Shown piece after piece: positions 12,501 to 22,769 of a stretch of 64,000 nucleotides of DNA. The first letter of the stretch is position 1. The number at the start of each line of letters is the position of its first letter. This stretch comes from Heligmosomoides polygyrus polygyrus (Eukaryota; Nematoda; Chromadorea; Rhabditida; Heligmosomidae). The position numbers and the translations under genes are program-made. The stretch covers positions 63,770,643-63,834,642 of the forward strand of contig OX377202.1 in NCBI GenBank assembly GCA_947396885.1. The letters are read 5' to 3'. The notes under the pieces are model-generated. The model was given only the letters and a program-made list of their open reading frames with translations. It did not search any database and was not told the origin of the DNA.

Positions 12501-15500
12501 TTTGTACACATGCAGTAGTTGGGCAGTCCTGAAAGCTACACAAAAGGTACTGTAGGAACTAGTGTCTTGCAGATCAATGAAACGTTTCATAATCCAAGGA
12601 CAACAAGTGGTGCTCCCTCGTTTTATGAACTTTAACTACACATTTGCTCACGAATTCACTGATTTCTTGGCCTTCCATATGGGACCAGCCGTAGTAAAAA
12701 CTTTATGACTCATTTTTTGGCAACACATGGAGATTGGATCTTCCCAAAGTGAAAGGAAACAATAGGAAAGCAAGAATCTGTTTGGCACCCTCAGGAAACA
12801 AATGTACTGTGGACTAGATAAGGCTAATAGTAGCCTGGGTGCTTGTGCTATTGCACTCGAGAATGAACGCCTTTTCTGCCCAATATATCAAGAGTGCTCT
12901 CACTATCATCTGCTTCTTGACGAAAACTGAGGTGGCGAATAGGTGGAAAATGGACTGAAGGTTAGCAGGGCTACTACTTTTCAAATCTGCACTTCAATAC
13001 TAGACGAGAAGGTCGACAGTAAGAGCAGTGTAATATTAAAAATTGAAGCAATTTGTTTATAATGACGTTTTTTCGCAGTTTTCGCCACTGTCATCGGAAA
13101 ACAACTGCGTTTACTTCACACTGTTCTCCTCAGTGCAGCTTATCCGGACTCCCATACCCTCCCTGTGGATTCGGACGTATGAGTCATCCGGCTGCCGGCC
13201 GGCCGCGCGCCATTGGTCGGCGCGATTACTCAGAGCGTCCGCCTAAGTGCGAATCAATCGGATCAACGAATACAGGACAGATAGTACCGCTCCGGCTAGA
13301 ATAACTGCACTGCCTATCCGTGACTAGGCGAGCCCCTCCCGGACTCGCCCTCCTTAGAGTGCTGCCGGCTGTAGTGCATATCGAGGAGCGGCAAGGCTCC
13401 GCTCGAAGAGTCCCGGGATGGTGATGGAAGCGGGCTCAAATGTGCGGCGCCCCAGAGCCGCGCCCGCGCAGCCGCTGGACGTGCTGACCGAAGTATAGAA
13501 TGAGCCGGGAGAGGGGCGGCGCACCGCTGTCCTCGCCAGCCAATAGCGTCCGCGGGCAGGCCGGGCCTCGGGAGCGCCTCATCAGGGTCCCGAGCGGATA
13601 CGGCAGGCAGATTGAATTTAAGGGAGCGAACTATCGCATTTGCGACAGTAGAAGTAGAGGAAGAGCTATCGCCATTTGTTTGTCTTTAGTCTTTTGCAGT
13701 TGTCGCTTTGAAAGCATTAACTAGCAACCTACTACTCCACCTTGAGCAGCAGTGAAAGAAGGAAGGTTTTTAGACATATTAACTCACTATTGAAGTTAGT
13801 TTAAACATGCACTCAACAGAGCCAGGACGGAGTATCCTTGCGCAGCGGTGAGAGAAGAAGTACATATGTTTGAAAATTCTTCGTTCTGACCCACCTGAAG
13901 GTATGTTTAAATATTTGCTATTGGTCCAGTGTGTCTGAAATTTCGTTATTTGTCAGCAGGCGACATTCTTGCTTGCCCAGAAGGTGATGGCAAAAAAGTC
14001 TTCATTTCCCTGTAATCTGCTTAACACGTGTGACTGTACTGCGCTGAAGCTCTCGTAGAATTTTATGGCCCAGCATAGATGAATATCGTGTGCCCCTTCA
14101 TTTCTATGCGCGATCCGCTAAGGCAGCCTGTCTTAATGAGCGCATTACCGCGCGAATACTTCAAACGCAGAAATCGTTGCCGTTTATGATGAGGCGTGGT
14201 AGTGATTCTGGACGGGAGTACGTCTAAGAGGTGGAAGAGGTTGAAGAATGCGGCGTCTGAAGAAGATGGACATCATACAGCCTTGTCTTCGGTTGGAAAA
14301 GGTCGCGATATGGTATAGTCCACTGCAGAACATCGCCGTCAGCGGCTTTGTTATTAAAAAATTCCGAGCGACTTTTAATCTTTCGAAGATTATCATCTTC
14401 AACCCCTCGCCCAGATTTTCGACTTTTTAGAAAGTAAACTACGGTCTATGTCCATGAGTGAATAAATAAATAAATAACAGGGCGCTAGGTGGATCGGGAT
14501 AGTCACTACCCACTATGCACAGTACCGGACGCGTCCTTTGAATAGACTCCGCGAAGACTGCGATTTTGCGGTTTTTGCGGTTTTTTTTTAAATCATACGC
14601 GTCCAAATTCACTCATTTGAATAACCAAGGGCATATTTAAGCCCAGGACCTCGAGCTCTATCGTATGGTTTACATATTTCATATGGAGCCATGAAAATAT
14701 TCGAAATTGAAATTTTGCGCTCCATTGCGAGGGGCGATCGCGGACGAGTCGTCCGTCGCAAACTGTCGGAAACCGTTGCATGTTCACAATTCCTCTAATT
14801 TTAGGTTTTTTGAGAAACGGCATCGTTCGATTCGTCTTCTCGAGATCTACAGAAACGTATATAGAACTTGACCAGGCCACCGCACTTTCGCTGTGATTGG
14901 CCAAAAAATGACTGGAGCCGGCTCTTTGTGATTGTAGCAGCTTATTTCCCAATACTTGCATGTTTTCGGAGTATCTCAAGCATGGCGTACGTCACCAGTG
15001 CTCTATCATGCATTGTCTAAAGGCAAACTGAACAGTCTTAGAGAAATTTCTGAGAGAGCGGCTGGAAATTTCTGATAAAATTCTCCAAACGGTTCGAAAT
15101 AGTCTTGAGGACGACTTCACATTTTCCAGTAAGGGAAGATAGAAACAGAGTGAACATGCTTCTACCCACTCGATTGATATATATATATATATATATATAT
15201 TTGTATAGATCTCGTGGAGACGAATCGAACGGTGCAGACCGTTTCTCGAAAAACCCAAAAGAACTGTGAGCATGCGACGGACGGCTCTTCCGCGGCGATT
15301 ACGAAAGAAAATGCCCGAACCGCGCCGCGTGTTTCTGTGCGAGAAAATGTCCGCGGTCAGTGGAGAGAATGCTCACTGCCAGAGGGAAGGTATCCTCGAC
15401 CATTGAGCGGTTGTCGGTAGTGCGATCAAACTCGTTCAACAAAACGTATGGTAGTTACACGACATGACATGAACACGGATACGGTATTTTCTCATTCCGT

Positions 15501-17247
15501 CATGAACGGGGGACCTATGAAGGGCCTGACAATTAAGCCTTGAGAGTATCTCATCCGCATACTCAAAAAGAGCAATGTGGTCTATTTCTACGCAGCGGCG
15601 CGCCGGTGAGGCTGCTTTTCCAAAACAAAGCCACGAGCGAAAAATATTTGGGTGGGGGGGGGGGGTGAGCATGGAGATGTTATTGGCGACTGCACCAGCA
15701 ACTCGAAAATCAAAGGCGAGACACGTCATAGGCTGCAGTAAAAGTCGTCAATGCATGATGCACAGACTCCAGCAGTCACGCATGAAAATCAAAATGAAAG
15801 GCAACTTTTGATGAATAACAATGAGTCAATAAAGAATAAACCCACCTGCATACAGTAATGTAAAGTCAAGCTTTTTGACCTTCTCCAGGATGAGGGAGCC
15901 TTGCCGATTTTTGACGTTTCGGATGATCGATCGAAAGAATAAACCTATTCAAGAATATGTCCAACAATAGATTTCTGACAGCCGCTAAGAAGGTGGTAGC
16001 CGTGTAAGGGCCACTGACTACGATGATGTCAACGGGAAGTTTGAGTCCCGCGATGGTGAGCGATTTCTGTATCGACTCGCCAGGGTCCTCCATCGCCAGA
16101 CTGAGGAGAAGTTCTTTGGCATCAACGATGAGAACGGTCATCTACTCATGGACCGCAAGATGGTTTTAAATCGATGGCGCACCTTCTTCAAGGAAGTCTC
16201 GACGGTAGAGTTTCCTCACCCGACCCTCTCATCCCCTCCTCCCACATACGGTCACGTTCAGAAAATCACCGTAGAGGAGGCAGTAGCGGCTCTGAAGAAG
16301 ATGAAGCCAGGCAAGGCAGCGGGCCCGATGATTTGGCGGTCGGCTTGTGGAAGATGAAATCCTAGTACCCTACGAAGTGGCTGACGACGTTCTTCAAGTA
16401 GGTTATTGTGGGAAAGAAAGTTTCCGATATTTGGCAGAGAACCACGACGATTCCGATTTGGTAGGTGAACGGCAATCCAGCAGATCGAGCCTTCCTCAAA
16501 TACTAGTGTTATTCGTCAACATAACGGTACTCGCAAATGCCGTCATGCACTTCAACTTCCGTGCGAAAATTGATTTCTCTGGAACAGTCTGAGAGTCTAG
16601 ATCGGCATTTTGTTGAAGGTCAATGTCGAAGATTTGTAGTGAAAAATGCAACGACATCTAAAGAGACTAGTTCGGAGTAAAAACCTAGTTCTCGACTCGT
16701 ATCTGCCAGCCTATAGTGCGAAAAATACTTAAAGAACATCTCAAGACCGCCATTAGCTCACCAGCAAATCAGCTAAAAGACCCAGACAATTTGTAAGGTG
16801 CGGGAATCGAACACCTAATCTCGCGCCCTTGAAAGAATGTCGCTCTTGAACCGTGGACCTTCTTCAGCTCTCCTACATCTGTATGAAGGACCTGTGTTGG
16901 ATGTATGTCGAGACGCTTCTCCTATAAGTTTTCCATTTGCGAGGAAATGAAACACAGCAAGACTTTTACGCCCTCTTGCTGATTAGCTGTGAAATGTTAC
17001 TGTGGCTAGAAGAATGAAAATCCTTCGAGCAATCAAACAATGGGCCATGTTTTAGACACCCTGTACGCGCCCGTTTTCTGACTGTAATAAGAGCGTGTCA
17101 TCCGTGCGGTCTTCTGTGTGAACTGTCCCTTGTCTTCCAGGCCGCGTGCGACAGCTGGAGATGTCGAACCAGAAGCTGATGATTCAGATGAAGAAGCTGC
17201 AAGACATGGTCGGAGGTGCCGCTCCGGATATCCCCGTTGCGCACTAG
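3511..17247 (+). CDS. crh-2: CREB3-family bZIP transcription factor (seven exons, 5' end missing)
   Basis: Exons are 3511-3655, 7975-8084, 8195-8289, 9010-9081, 9382-9456, 9620-9716 and 17141-17247. Every junction has GT-AG sites and matching phase, and the sum is in frame to TAG at 17245-17247, giving 232 residues plus an unseen N-terminus. The first exons are Ser/Pro-rich with acidic patches (SSPDMKDNLG, EDRTPSPPTSERSSPASG), fitting an activation domain. Then comes the CREB3-type pre-basic segment LSAEERRTLVQEGYP and VPTRLPLSKAEEESLK. The basic region is VRRKIKNK plus LSAQESRRKRKEYMDTLE, followed by a zipper with regular heptads ending in Leu. The family binds CRE/UPR-type DNA elements as dimers and is normally ER-anchored. 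Here the frame stops about 15 residues after the zipper (ends IPVAH) with no transmembrane segment, so this isoform would be soluble. The crh-2 name is by family resemblance to the C. elegans gene. Confidence 0.85.
4780..5640 (+). mobile_element. Decayed mariner transposon, copy 3
   Basis: Mariner signatures appear in shifting frames on the plus strand. NYWRWYKKF and RPGRSTVVNKG mark the DNA-binding region, followed near 5040 by TARRLKRTG. DEKRTLLYNCKAGSNSW matches the family block DEKW.LYDN..R..QW. KKVLLCFGGFLVVQCAG matches KKVLL.IWWD..G, and SCQQLDYI matches YC.QLD. A degraded FHQGKGRP stands at the FHQDNARP catalytic motif, so that Asp is lost. Many stops and frameshifts make this the oldest-looking mariner in the window. 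It lies inside an intron of the crh-2-like gene, in the gene's orientation. Confidence 0.7.
6340..7265 (+). mobile_element. 5'-truncated CR1/jockey-type non-LTR retrotransposon 3' end
   Basis: The frame at 6369-6629 reads RDFGLLIAGNLCFTSHS and TYNLFKALISKDPQF, the region after the RT palm in CR1/jockey-type ORF2. After frameshifts, RERVQNSFTRKL and the frame at 6639-6893 continue with ESKRKRNDLI, KIVTGKIALKRAQFFQLEP and RSKFFSTRL, the usual C-terminal tail of these proteins. The copy ends in an AAATA-type simple tail (about 7240-7265), as the 38.9-kb element also does. It is 5'-truncated and dead, and lies in the first identified crh-2 intron. Confidence 0.75.
8520..8700. repeat. Dispersed repeat R2, copy a
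   Basis: The stretch with GAAGAAGCTCATTTTGATTTGG near 8630 recurs in similar form near 30170 and, inverted, near 40250-40310, with a further direct piece near 40870. The copies share short blocks separated by unrelated bases. No coding potential was seen. It sits in the intron between crh-2 exons 8195-8289 and 9010-9081. The class is unknown. Confidence 0.45.
9870..10045 (+). mobile_element. Fragment of CR1/jockey-type reverse transcriptase C-terminus
   Basis: The frame starting at 9864 contains LRAFQTRYMATLLKLFSICV and RPLFEFCTPVRSPL followed by IENGQRRFTE. This matches the post-palm region of CR1/jockey-type ORF2, equivalent to RLYKSYVLTHLEYCSQVWSP in the element at 37.6 kb. Only about 55 codons remain. 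It lies just after the donor of the bZIP exon, inside the 7.4-kb crh-2 intron. Confidence 0.65.
10046..12180. other. Intronic sequence with GC-rich palindromic patches, no gene recognised
   Basis: This part of the last crh-2 intron has no supported gene. Two GC-rich patches stand out from the AT-rich background. One near 10050-10090 has self-complementary GGGGCGCC...GGCGCCCC arms. The other, near 11020-11110, has CCGCGGAGTAG and CCCCGAGGGGG-type arms. They may be ends of small transposons, but I could not find pairs. Confidence 0.35.
12181..13252. mobile_element. 1.07-kb inverted-repeat DNA element with ~63-75 bp TIRs
   Basis: The left end (12181-12244, starting TCGCACTTAGGCGGACGCTC) is the reverse complement of the right end (13178-13252, ending CGTCCGCCTAAGTGCGA). 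The right copy has about a dozen extra bases around a GCCGGCCGGCC tract. The interior shows no transposase frame, so it is non-autonomous. No clear target-site duplication was found, and the superfamily is undetermined. It lies in the last crh-2 intron. Confidence 0.75.
13253..13640. other. GC-rich island of unknown nature in the crh-2 intron
   Basis: About 350 bases are far richer in G+C and CpG than their surroundings (for example CGGGCCTCGGGAGCGCC near 13563). A short open frame at 13500-13724 shows no family. It abuts the right TIR of the element ending at 13252. It could be an internal promoter or part of an unrecognised mobile element. Confidence 0.3.
14507..15425. repeat. Dispersed repeat R1, copy a (inverted pair of arms)
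   Basis: 14507-14870 is the reverse-orientation version of sequence at 57840-58175: both hold TACCGGACGCGTC, GATAGAGCTCGA and a block with CTCGAGGAGACGAATCGAAC-type sequence. The plus-orientation core recurs at about 15205-15420 (CGTGGAGACGAATCGAACGG), so this copy has two facing arms. No protein is encoded. A related copy lies at 62.2-62.6 kb. It is probably a non-autonomous foldback or MITE family. Confidence 0.55.
15177..15201. repeat. (AT)n microsatellite
   Basis: About 12 AT units lie between the two arms of repeat R1 copy a. Confidence 0.95.
15654..15665. repeat. Poly-G tract
   Basis: An uninterrupted run of 12 G in an intron. It is likely to vary in length and to be error-prone in sequencing. 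Confidence 0.9.
16045..16520 (+). mobile_element. RTE-type non-LTR retrotransposon fragment
   Basis: The plus frames read DGERFLYRLARVLHRQTEEK, NGHLLMDRKMVLNRW and the frame at 16148-16357 with FPHPTLSSPPPTYG and VEEAVAALKKMKPGKAAGP. The last motif (A..KMK.GKA.GPD) is the N-terminal edge of the reverse transcriptase in RTE-type elements. Frameshifted traces (LWKMKS, KWLTTFFK, IWQRTTTIPIW) run to about 16510. It differs from the RTE family at 20-26 kb. It is truncated at both ends and lies in the last crh-2 intron. Confidence 0.75.
16795..16875 (-). repeat. tRNA-like B-box remnant
   Basis: The minus strand contains GTTCGATTCCC preceded by GGGCGCGAGATTAGGT. This matches a pol III B box, but the arms do not form a proper T stem and no clean A box or acceptor stem was found. 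It is a probable tRNA-derived SINE remnant rather than a working tRNA gene. Confidence 0.3.
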
Positions 17248-19280
17248 ACAGGCCCTCCGGCCTTCCGGCTCCAGGCATAGGTCGACTTTTCCGTTTGCGT
17301 TCGTTGTTGTTTTGAGTTCTCACTCGAGGGATGGCTGAACATTCAGTCGGTCTGGCGTCGCCGGACCTCCCGCGGCCGCCTCACCCAGCTGTCTGCTTCG
17401 GTCTTCTCTCTGACCCAGGTCTGCTTGATGAAATGCGTGTACACGCCGCCTCCCTTCGCATCCACAGCCAAATGTGGCGTAGCCAAATGTGGCGTGGCCA
17501 CATAGCTGTTCGTGTTCGACATTTTCCTGATCTCCCGTGCAGTCGCATTAGAGAAGAAGAGGGGAGCGGCGGTCGGTTCTCCGCTTTTTAAATTTCGTTG
17601 GAGTGTTCTTGTTTTAGATTGTTCGTGTCGAGCATAATTCTAAGTTATTAAGATGAATATATTTTGATCTATCTATCATATATGAGTCTACACTATATTG
17701 AACGTGCAAATGCTGCATTACCTGTGATACCCCTGGACTCTCTGTGATCGTGTCAATCATTTCGTTTTAGAGCTTATGAACCGTCTGAGAGGCTTCACCC
17801 GAAGCCAGCCGTATCCGTTTGTACAGTAGCACGTTGCGGCTCAGTGTTTGTGCTGGACGTGATCCGTCGATGGTATTTCTGATCGTACCCACCCCACTCT
17901 TAGGGTATCTGTCTATTCCTGCCTGCTTTTCGTGATAAGGTCCCCCTTAAGTCATCGCTCTATCTTGGTTTTCGAATGTGATGCAGTGGTAATGAATGTT
18001 TTATCGCTCTTGTCCGATTGCAGAGCAGCAGCTGACATTGTTTATCTTCTGCAGGTGCGTAAGCTCCTCATCAAACACACACAACACAAAGAAATAGCTG
18101 AAGTGAAGCTCTCTCTTTAAAAGCATAGCCGAAGAAGGCAAACAACAACAAACCCAAAAACAATGTAGAGAAACGCACCACTAGCTCGTGCTTTGAGTGC
18201 TTCTATTCAAACGCGTTGGAACTGGTCCTTCTCCTTTGCAGAGATCATTCTTACCCGCCGAAACCGATATCCATACGTGGTGCAAGGAGAAGGTGAGGTT
18301 AACCAGCCGCTGCTGTTGTATATGCGGCAAGGCAGTCCCGCTAGAACTCAGACCCTCTACATTGAAATGAGCTCATTCACCTGAAGAAGTAGGTGACTCT
18401 AGGGAGACGTCACTGCGCAGGAGCGGCAAGGCATGAGTGGAGGAACCCTGGTGCTGGGTTCTCGGACGCTAGATATACCCCACCCCACAACAGGCACAGG
18501 CTACAAATGCTGTGACAAGAGGAACCGAACCAGTACTAAGGCGATAGCTGGCACCGTTTTGAAACGAAACGATCGCATTGCACGAGTGTCCAAAGAGGTA
18601 TAGGCATACGAAAGCAAAGGAATCCCATTACCCCGAGCACACTCCAGTCACACCCCCTCTATGCGTCCTGGACAGCCGCCACTATCCTAAAGCGCACTCA
18701 CTAAATGGAATTTGAAAAGGTCCTAACCAACGGTCGAATGAATTGACTGACAGATAGTCTAGAATCTCTCGCAGACACGCCACACGGAGCTCTCCACATG
18801 CCATTGTCTGAAACAGACCCGGCAGCACTCGAGCAGCATGTGTTTCCTACCAGCTGCAGGTCATGTCTCTCCTCGCCCGAACGCAGAGCTGTTGTCGACT
18901 TCAAACAACAACAATGGTAGAGCTGCGTCCACCTAGCACGATTGAATAGGTTGCTAAGCACCAATGGATATCTCTTCCTGCTAATTCTGCGATAATGCCG
19001 ATTAAACCTACCACTATGCATGCTTATTTGGTGAACGCAAAATATTTGAGAATCTTGATGCCTTTCGAAGAACTCGAAATAAGACGTCTGTTGTGCAATA
19101 ATGAATCTTCGTGATAATTGGTTACGTTGGTTTCACTTCGAGGGCGCTTTGCCCGATACCACAATAGATTGCTAAGGATTTGCAGCACTCGTTCTACATA
19201 TTTTGAGAATGTCGTCAAGAGATACTCCTGAGGGGACAGCGGTCTTCAAGATGGGTGGGCGGGACGAGAGACTTACGAAA
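17248..19280. other. 3' flank of the crh-2-like gene; no further gene recognised
   Basis: The stretch after the stop codon should hold the 3' UTR. Short open frames at 17331-17591, 17932-18120 and (minus) 18701-19218 have no recognised motif. A tandem AGCCAAATGTGGCGT duplication is seen near 17467-17500. Alternative 3' exons for a membrane-anchored crh-2 isoform were looked for and not found. Confidence 0.4.
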
Positions 19281-19283
19281 TCG

Positions 19284-19381
19284 TAGCAATATTGTCCCAT
19301 CACAGCACATTGTATTACAAAACATACTCAACAAAGTGTATGTTTTGTAATACAATGTGTTGTGATGGGGCAATATTGCTA
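19284..19381. repeat. Near-perfect 44-bp hairpin
   Basis: Arms 19284-19327 and 19338-19381 are reverse complements over 44 bases, with only two differences. Transcribed from the plus strand, both would be G-U wobbles. The loop is 10 bases (TCAACAAAGT). The RNA would be a continuous 44-pair stem of pre-miRNA-like or endo-siRNA-like shape. It could equally be a recent small palindromic insertion. Confidence 0.85.
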
Positions 19382-20696
19382 GTGTATTTAAGTGTATAAG
19401 GACACAACACCATACCCAATGTTCATAACGCCACACTCATCAGTGGTAATAGAGGAATACCCGAAAGAACAGCTTAGAGACGTATGCGTTCAATGAAGCC
19501 TCGAGGATCAGATATATTCCTAAATAATTTTCGATTTTTTCTGGCACGCAACTTTCTCCATTACCTTTACCGATTGCTTAGGACGTTAGTGCTGGAACCC
19601 TTTAATTTCGTTGTAACAATAGTCTTCCTATCGAAATAATGGAAACTGAATTCAGATTTGAAACCAGAAATGGAGATTATAAATTCCGAAGGAAAAATCA
19701 GCGGAAGTGCGAGTTTCCAAGCAATTAAGACCATATCCTCTGGGCGTAATTATCTTCAGCGAGCAAGACGGCCGCCGCGGCAGGTATAAAGGTCATCGAA
19801 CTACTTTTTGAAAAATCACTAAATAATTTTCAGATCAATGTAAAGCTGACCACATGGAGATTCCGAATATGTACGTTATTTGAAGATATAGGCATTTTGA
19901 AGGAACCTACCAAAACTCAACTAAAACCATCGTAACTAGGTCATATTCAATGCCGCACAACTTCCGTTTTCATTTTCAAGATCTACTTGACGAGACGATT
20001 CCAACGATGTAGTCAGCTTTCCCGTAGACTCACTGCGAACGATTCGACGCTACGTCGCGTCGGCGACGCGAAATGCGACACTAGTTATGAGCGGTATTGT
20101 AGAGCAACTCAATGATCAACGAGATGACGACACACCTTTCTCACTGCCTTTTGGTTAATACCGATCGTTAATAAACAAGTCGCAACAAAGTTACGCTCCA
20201 CAACAAACGGCTGGCCTTGGGTTCAAGGACTTGGTAAAAAAGGAACACATTGAGGGATGGAGATTCTTCCTATGTGACTTGCTTTCCTCGTTGAGACGTA
20301 CGCTTCAAACGCTACCCTTGTAACAGTAAGGGCGGATTGAGCATGCATATGCTTGAGGCTTGCAAGGAAGGATTCCCAACTCAAGGAGAGCTTTATTGCT
20401 GTTTCATTTATTTGTTCGTTTATTTATTTAAAATGCACTCAAGAGTGCACTGCAACGTCAACAAAATCTTCGGAAAAGCAAAATAACCTGTAAAAGCAAC
20501 AGTAAGATAGAGCCTCAATTATATTAAAACTACAAACCGCTCTAATTTAGTAATCACCATGCTACTACCGATCCTATAGCAACCCCTGTCGCAAAGCTCT
20601 ATATTAAGCAATTTATAGAGGGCTAGGAGCCAAAAAAGTTACTAGAACGATTTATAAAAGCTATCTTAATCCTATCCTAGCTCATGCATAGCTCAC

Positions 20697-20703
20697 ATAG
20701 GTT
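20697..20703. repeat. Target-site duplication of the RTE element (left)
   Basis: ATAGGTT here is repeated at 26582-26588. It brackets the minus-strand RTE copy. Confidence 0.7.
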
Positions 20704-20711
20704 CACCTGTA

Positions 20712-22246
20712 TCACCTGTCATCCCGTTGATCATCGACTTGCTCGAGCAGGCGCCAGCAGTGTCTCCATTCGTCCCTCTCGTGTGCCAGAGTGGTCCAAT
20801 GGATCCTCCTCGCTCGAGGGACACGAAGAGCGTCATATCGGTCGTTCAGGGCTTTCACGAAGAAGTCCGACCAACGTGTTGGTGGGCGTCCCGGTGTTCT
20901 CTTGACATTCCGCGGAATCCAGTCGGTAACGGCTCTCGTCCAGCGGGTGTCTGCGAAGCGCATTACGTGGCCGGCCCACCTAATTTTTGACAACTTGGCC
21001 CAGCGACAGCGTCTCTGATCTTCGAACGTCGGCGAAGCTCGGAACTGCGGAGGCCTTCTCTCACGTACGTGAGTCGTGTCACTCTGAGCATCGTCCTCTC
21101 GATTCCACGCTGCGCGACGCTGATCGCGTGTTCATCCTGCTTTCGTATAGCCCAGGTCTCTGAGGCGTATGTTAGGGCAGGAAGAACGGTAGAGTCGAAT
21201 AGGTGGGCACGGAGTCGGACGTTCTTCGTTTTCTTCGCGACTTCTTCGACGCTCTTGAAAGATCCCCAAGCCGCTAGTTTCCTCCTGCTCAGCTCCGGCG
21301 CTAGGTCGTCGGCCATATTGACTTCGCGACCCAGATACACGTAGCTGGAGCACTCGGAGATGTTCGTTCCGTCGAGCGAGAATGGGGCATCAGAAACTTG
21401 TCCGTTCCTCATGAACATCGTCTTCGTAAGATTCAGCTGCAGTCCAACATTTCCACATACACGATCGAAGTCGGCCAGCATTCGCTCCGCCTGGCGGATG
21501 CTCGGTGTTATGAGAACGATGTCGTCAGCGAAACGAAGATGGTGCAGCTGCTGGCCGTCGACCTTCACTCCCATGTCTTCCCATTCGAGTTCGCGCATGA
21601 CGTTTTCGAGGGTGGCGCTGAAGAGCTTCGGGGATATGGTATCCCCTTGCCGAACATCTCTCCTTACGTCGATCACGACGTCGTTGTAGAATGGAGAGAT
21701 CTTGGTCGTGAATCCACTGTACAGCTCTCGAAGGACTCTGATGTACTGAGTAGGAACGCCCTGAGTGAGCAGGGCTTCGAGGACCGCCTCAGTCTCGACG
21801 GAGTCGAATGCCTTCTTCAGGTCGATGAACGTAAGGCACAGCGGCAGCTTGTACTCTCGCGACACTTCGATGAGCTTCGTAATGGTGTGTATGTGGTCGA
21901 TCGTGCTGAATCCTCTCATCCTATTCAGGATGACTCGAGTGAACAACTTGTAGACTACGGACAGCAGGCAGATCGTGCGATAGTTGCCAATGTCGTGGAC
22001 GTTTCCCTTCTTGTGCAGCAAGAAGGTCTTGCTGGTCTTCCACTGAGATGGAACCTTGCACTCCGACAGGTATCGTGTGAAGAGCTGCGCCAGGGTGTTG
22101 ATGAGCGCTGGCGAGAGGTCCTTCAGGTGTTCGGGTCTGATCCTGTCAGGGCCGGGTGCTGTACGTTTCTTCACCGACGAGATGGCGGGTCGGATCTCGG
22201 AAGGGAGAACAGAGGGAACGACGTATCCATCCTGCGGAGATGGCAT
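20712..22246 (-). pseudogene. RTE reverse transcriptase portion
   Basis: The long frame 22246-20963 encodes 427 residues, with a second frame at 20993-20712 for the C-terminus. Motifs in order are KKRTAPGPDRIRPEHLKDL, the NYR.I.LLSV palm entry, LTFIDLKKAFDSVE, RQGDTISPKLFS and the catalytic RFADDIVLIT (FADD in place of YADD), then AERMLADFDRVCGNVGLQLN. The tail contains [13 protein letters not shown] and [13 protein letters not shown], typical of RTE C-termini. One frameshift near 20990 separates the two parts. It would reverse-transcribe element RNA at nicked target DNA; broken as it stands. Confidence 0.9.
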
Positions 22247-22518
22247 GGGGGCAGGTGGACGTGGCTATCGAAGAGATCGGAGTAGAAGTCGTGGATGACC
22301 TTCTCCATGGTCCTCCTGGAAGAGGTGACGGTTCCGGCAGGACGTCGGAGAGCGGTCATCTTGGTCTTGAAGTTGGCGACGTTTCGGCGGGCATTGCGGA
22401 TGCTCAACCCTGCCTCTGCTGCTTCGCCAACACTTCCGCCCTTCTCTCCTTGAGATCTTCCTTTACCGCCGATCTGCATAGCTTCGCAAACTCGGACGTC
22501 AGCTGGTAGTTGCCTGAC
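22171..22518 (-). pseudogene. RTE linker between endonuclease and reverse transcriptase
   Basis: Minus-strand frames hold GLSIRNARRNVANFKTKM, TALRRPAGTVTSSRRTMEKV and IHDFYSDLFDSHV, the conserved RTE linker. It begins directly at the left edge of the foldback insertion (22519). It continues the frame that stops at the right edge near 25364, showing that the two pieces were once joined. Confidence 0.85.
22509..22518. repeat. 10-bp target-site duplication of the foldback element (left)
   Basis: GTTGCCTGAC here is identical to 25354-25363, the other edge of the inserted element. Confidence 0.85.
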
Positions 22519-22769
22519 GGGTGAGGGGCGTTCTGCCTGAAAGCGGCGCGGGCAAAGACGCGGGACAGTGCCTGCGGGGCCAATTAGCGTCGACTCGCGC
22601 AGTGACACCCGCCGCTTCGCGCTCAGCCAGACAGCCCTCGCCGCGGAGGCGATGCTGACCCAGCCAACCACGGGAGCCTATAGGTCGACCAGATTTGGTG
22701 TGATTACAATCGATAGAGAGATAGGAGGCTCAGACGGCTTTCATTGGCAGAGCAGAATATGGGATTGAT

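Noticed and set aside
16795..16875. tRNA gene on the minus strand
   Set aside because: The B box is good, but no proper T stem, acceptor stem or A box can be formed.
21398..22285. 295-residue plus-strand open frame
   Set aside because: It is the antisense shadow of the RTE reverse transcriptase, which has all its motifs on the minus strand.
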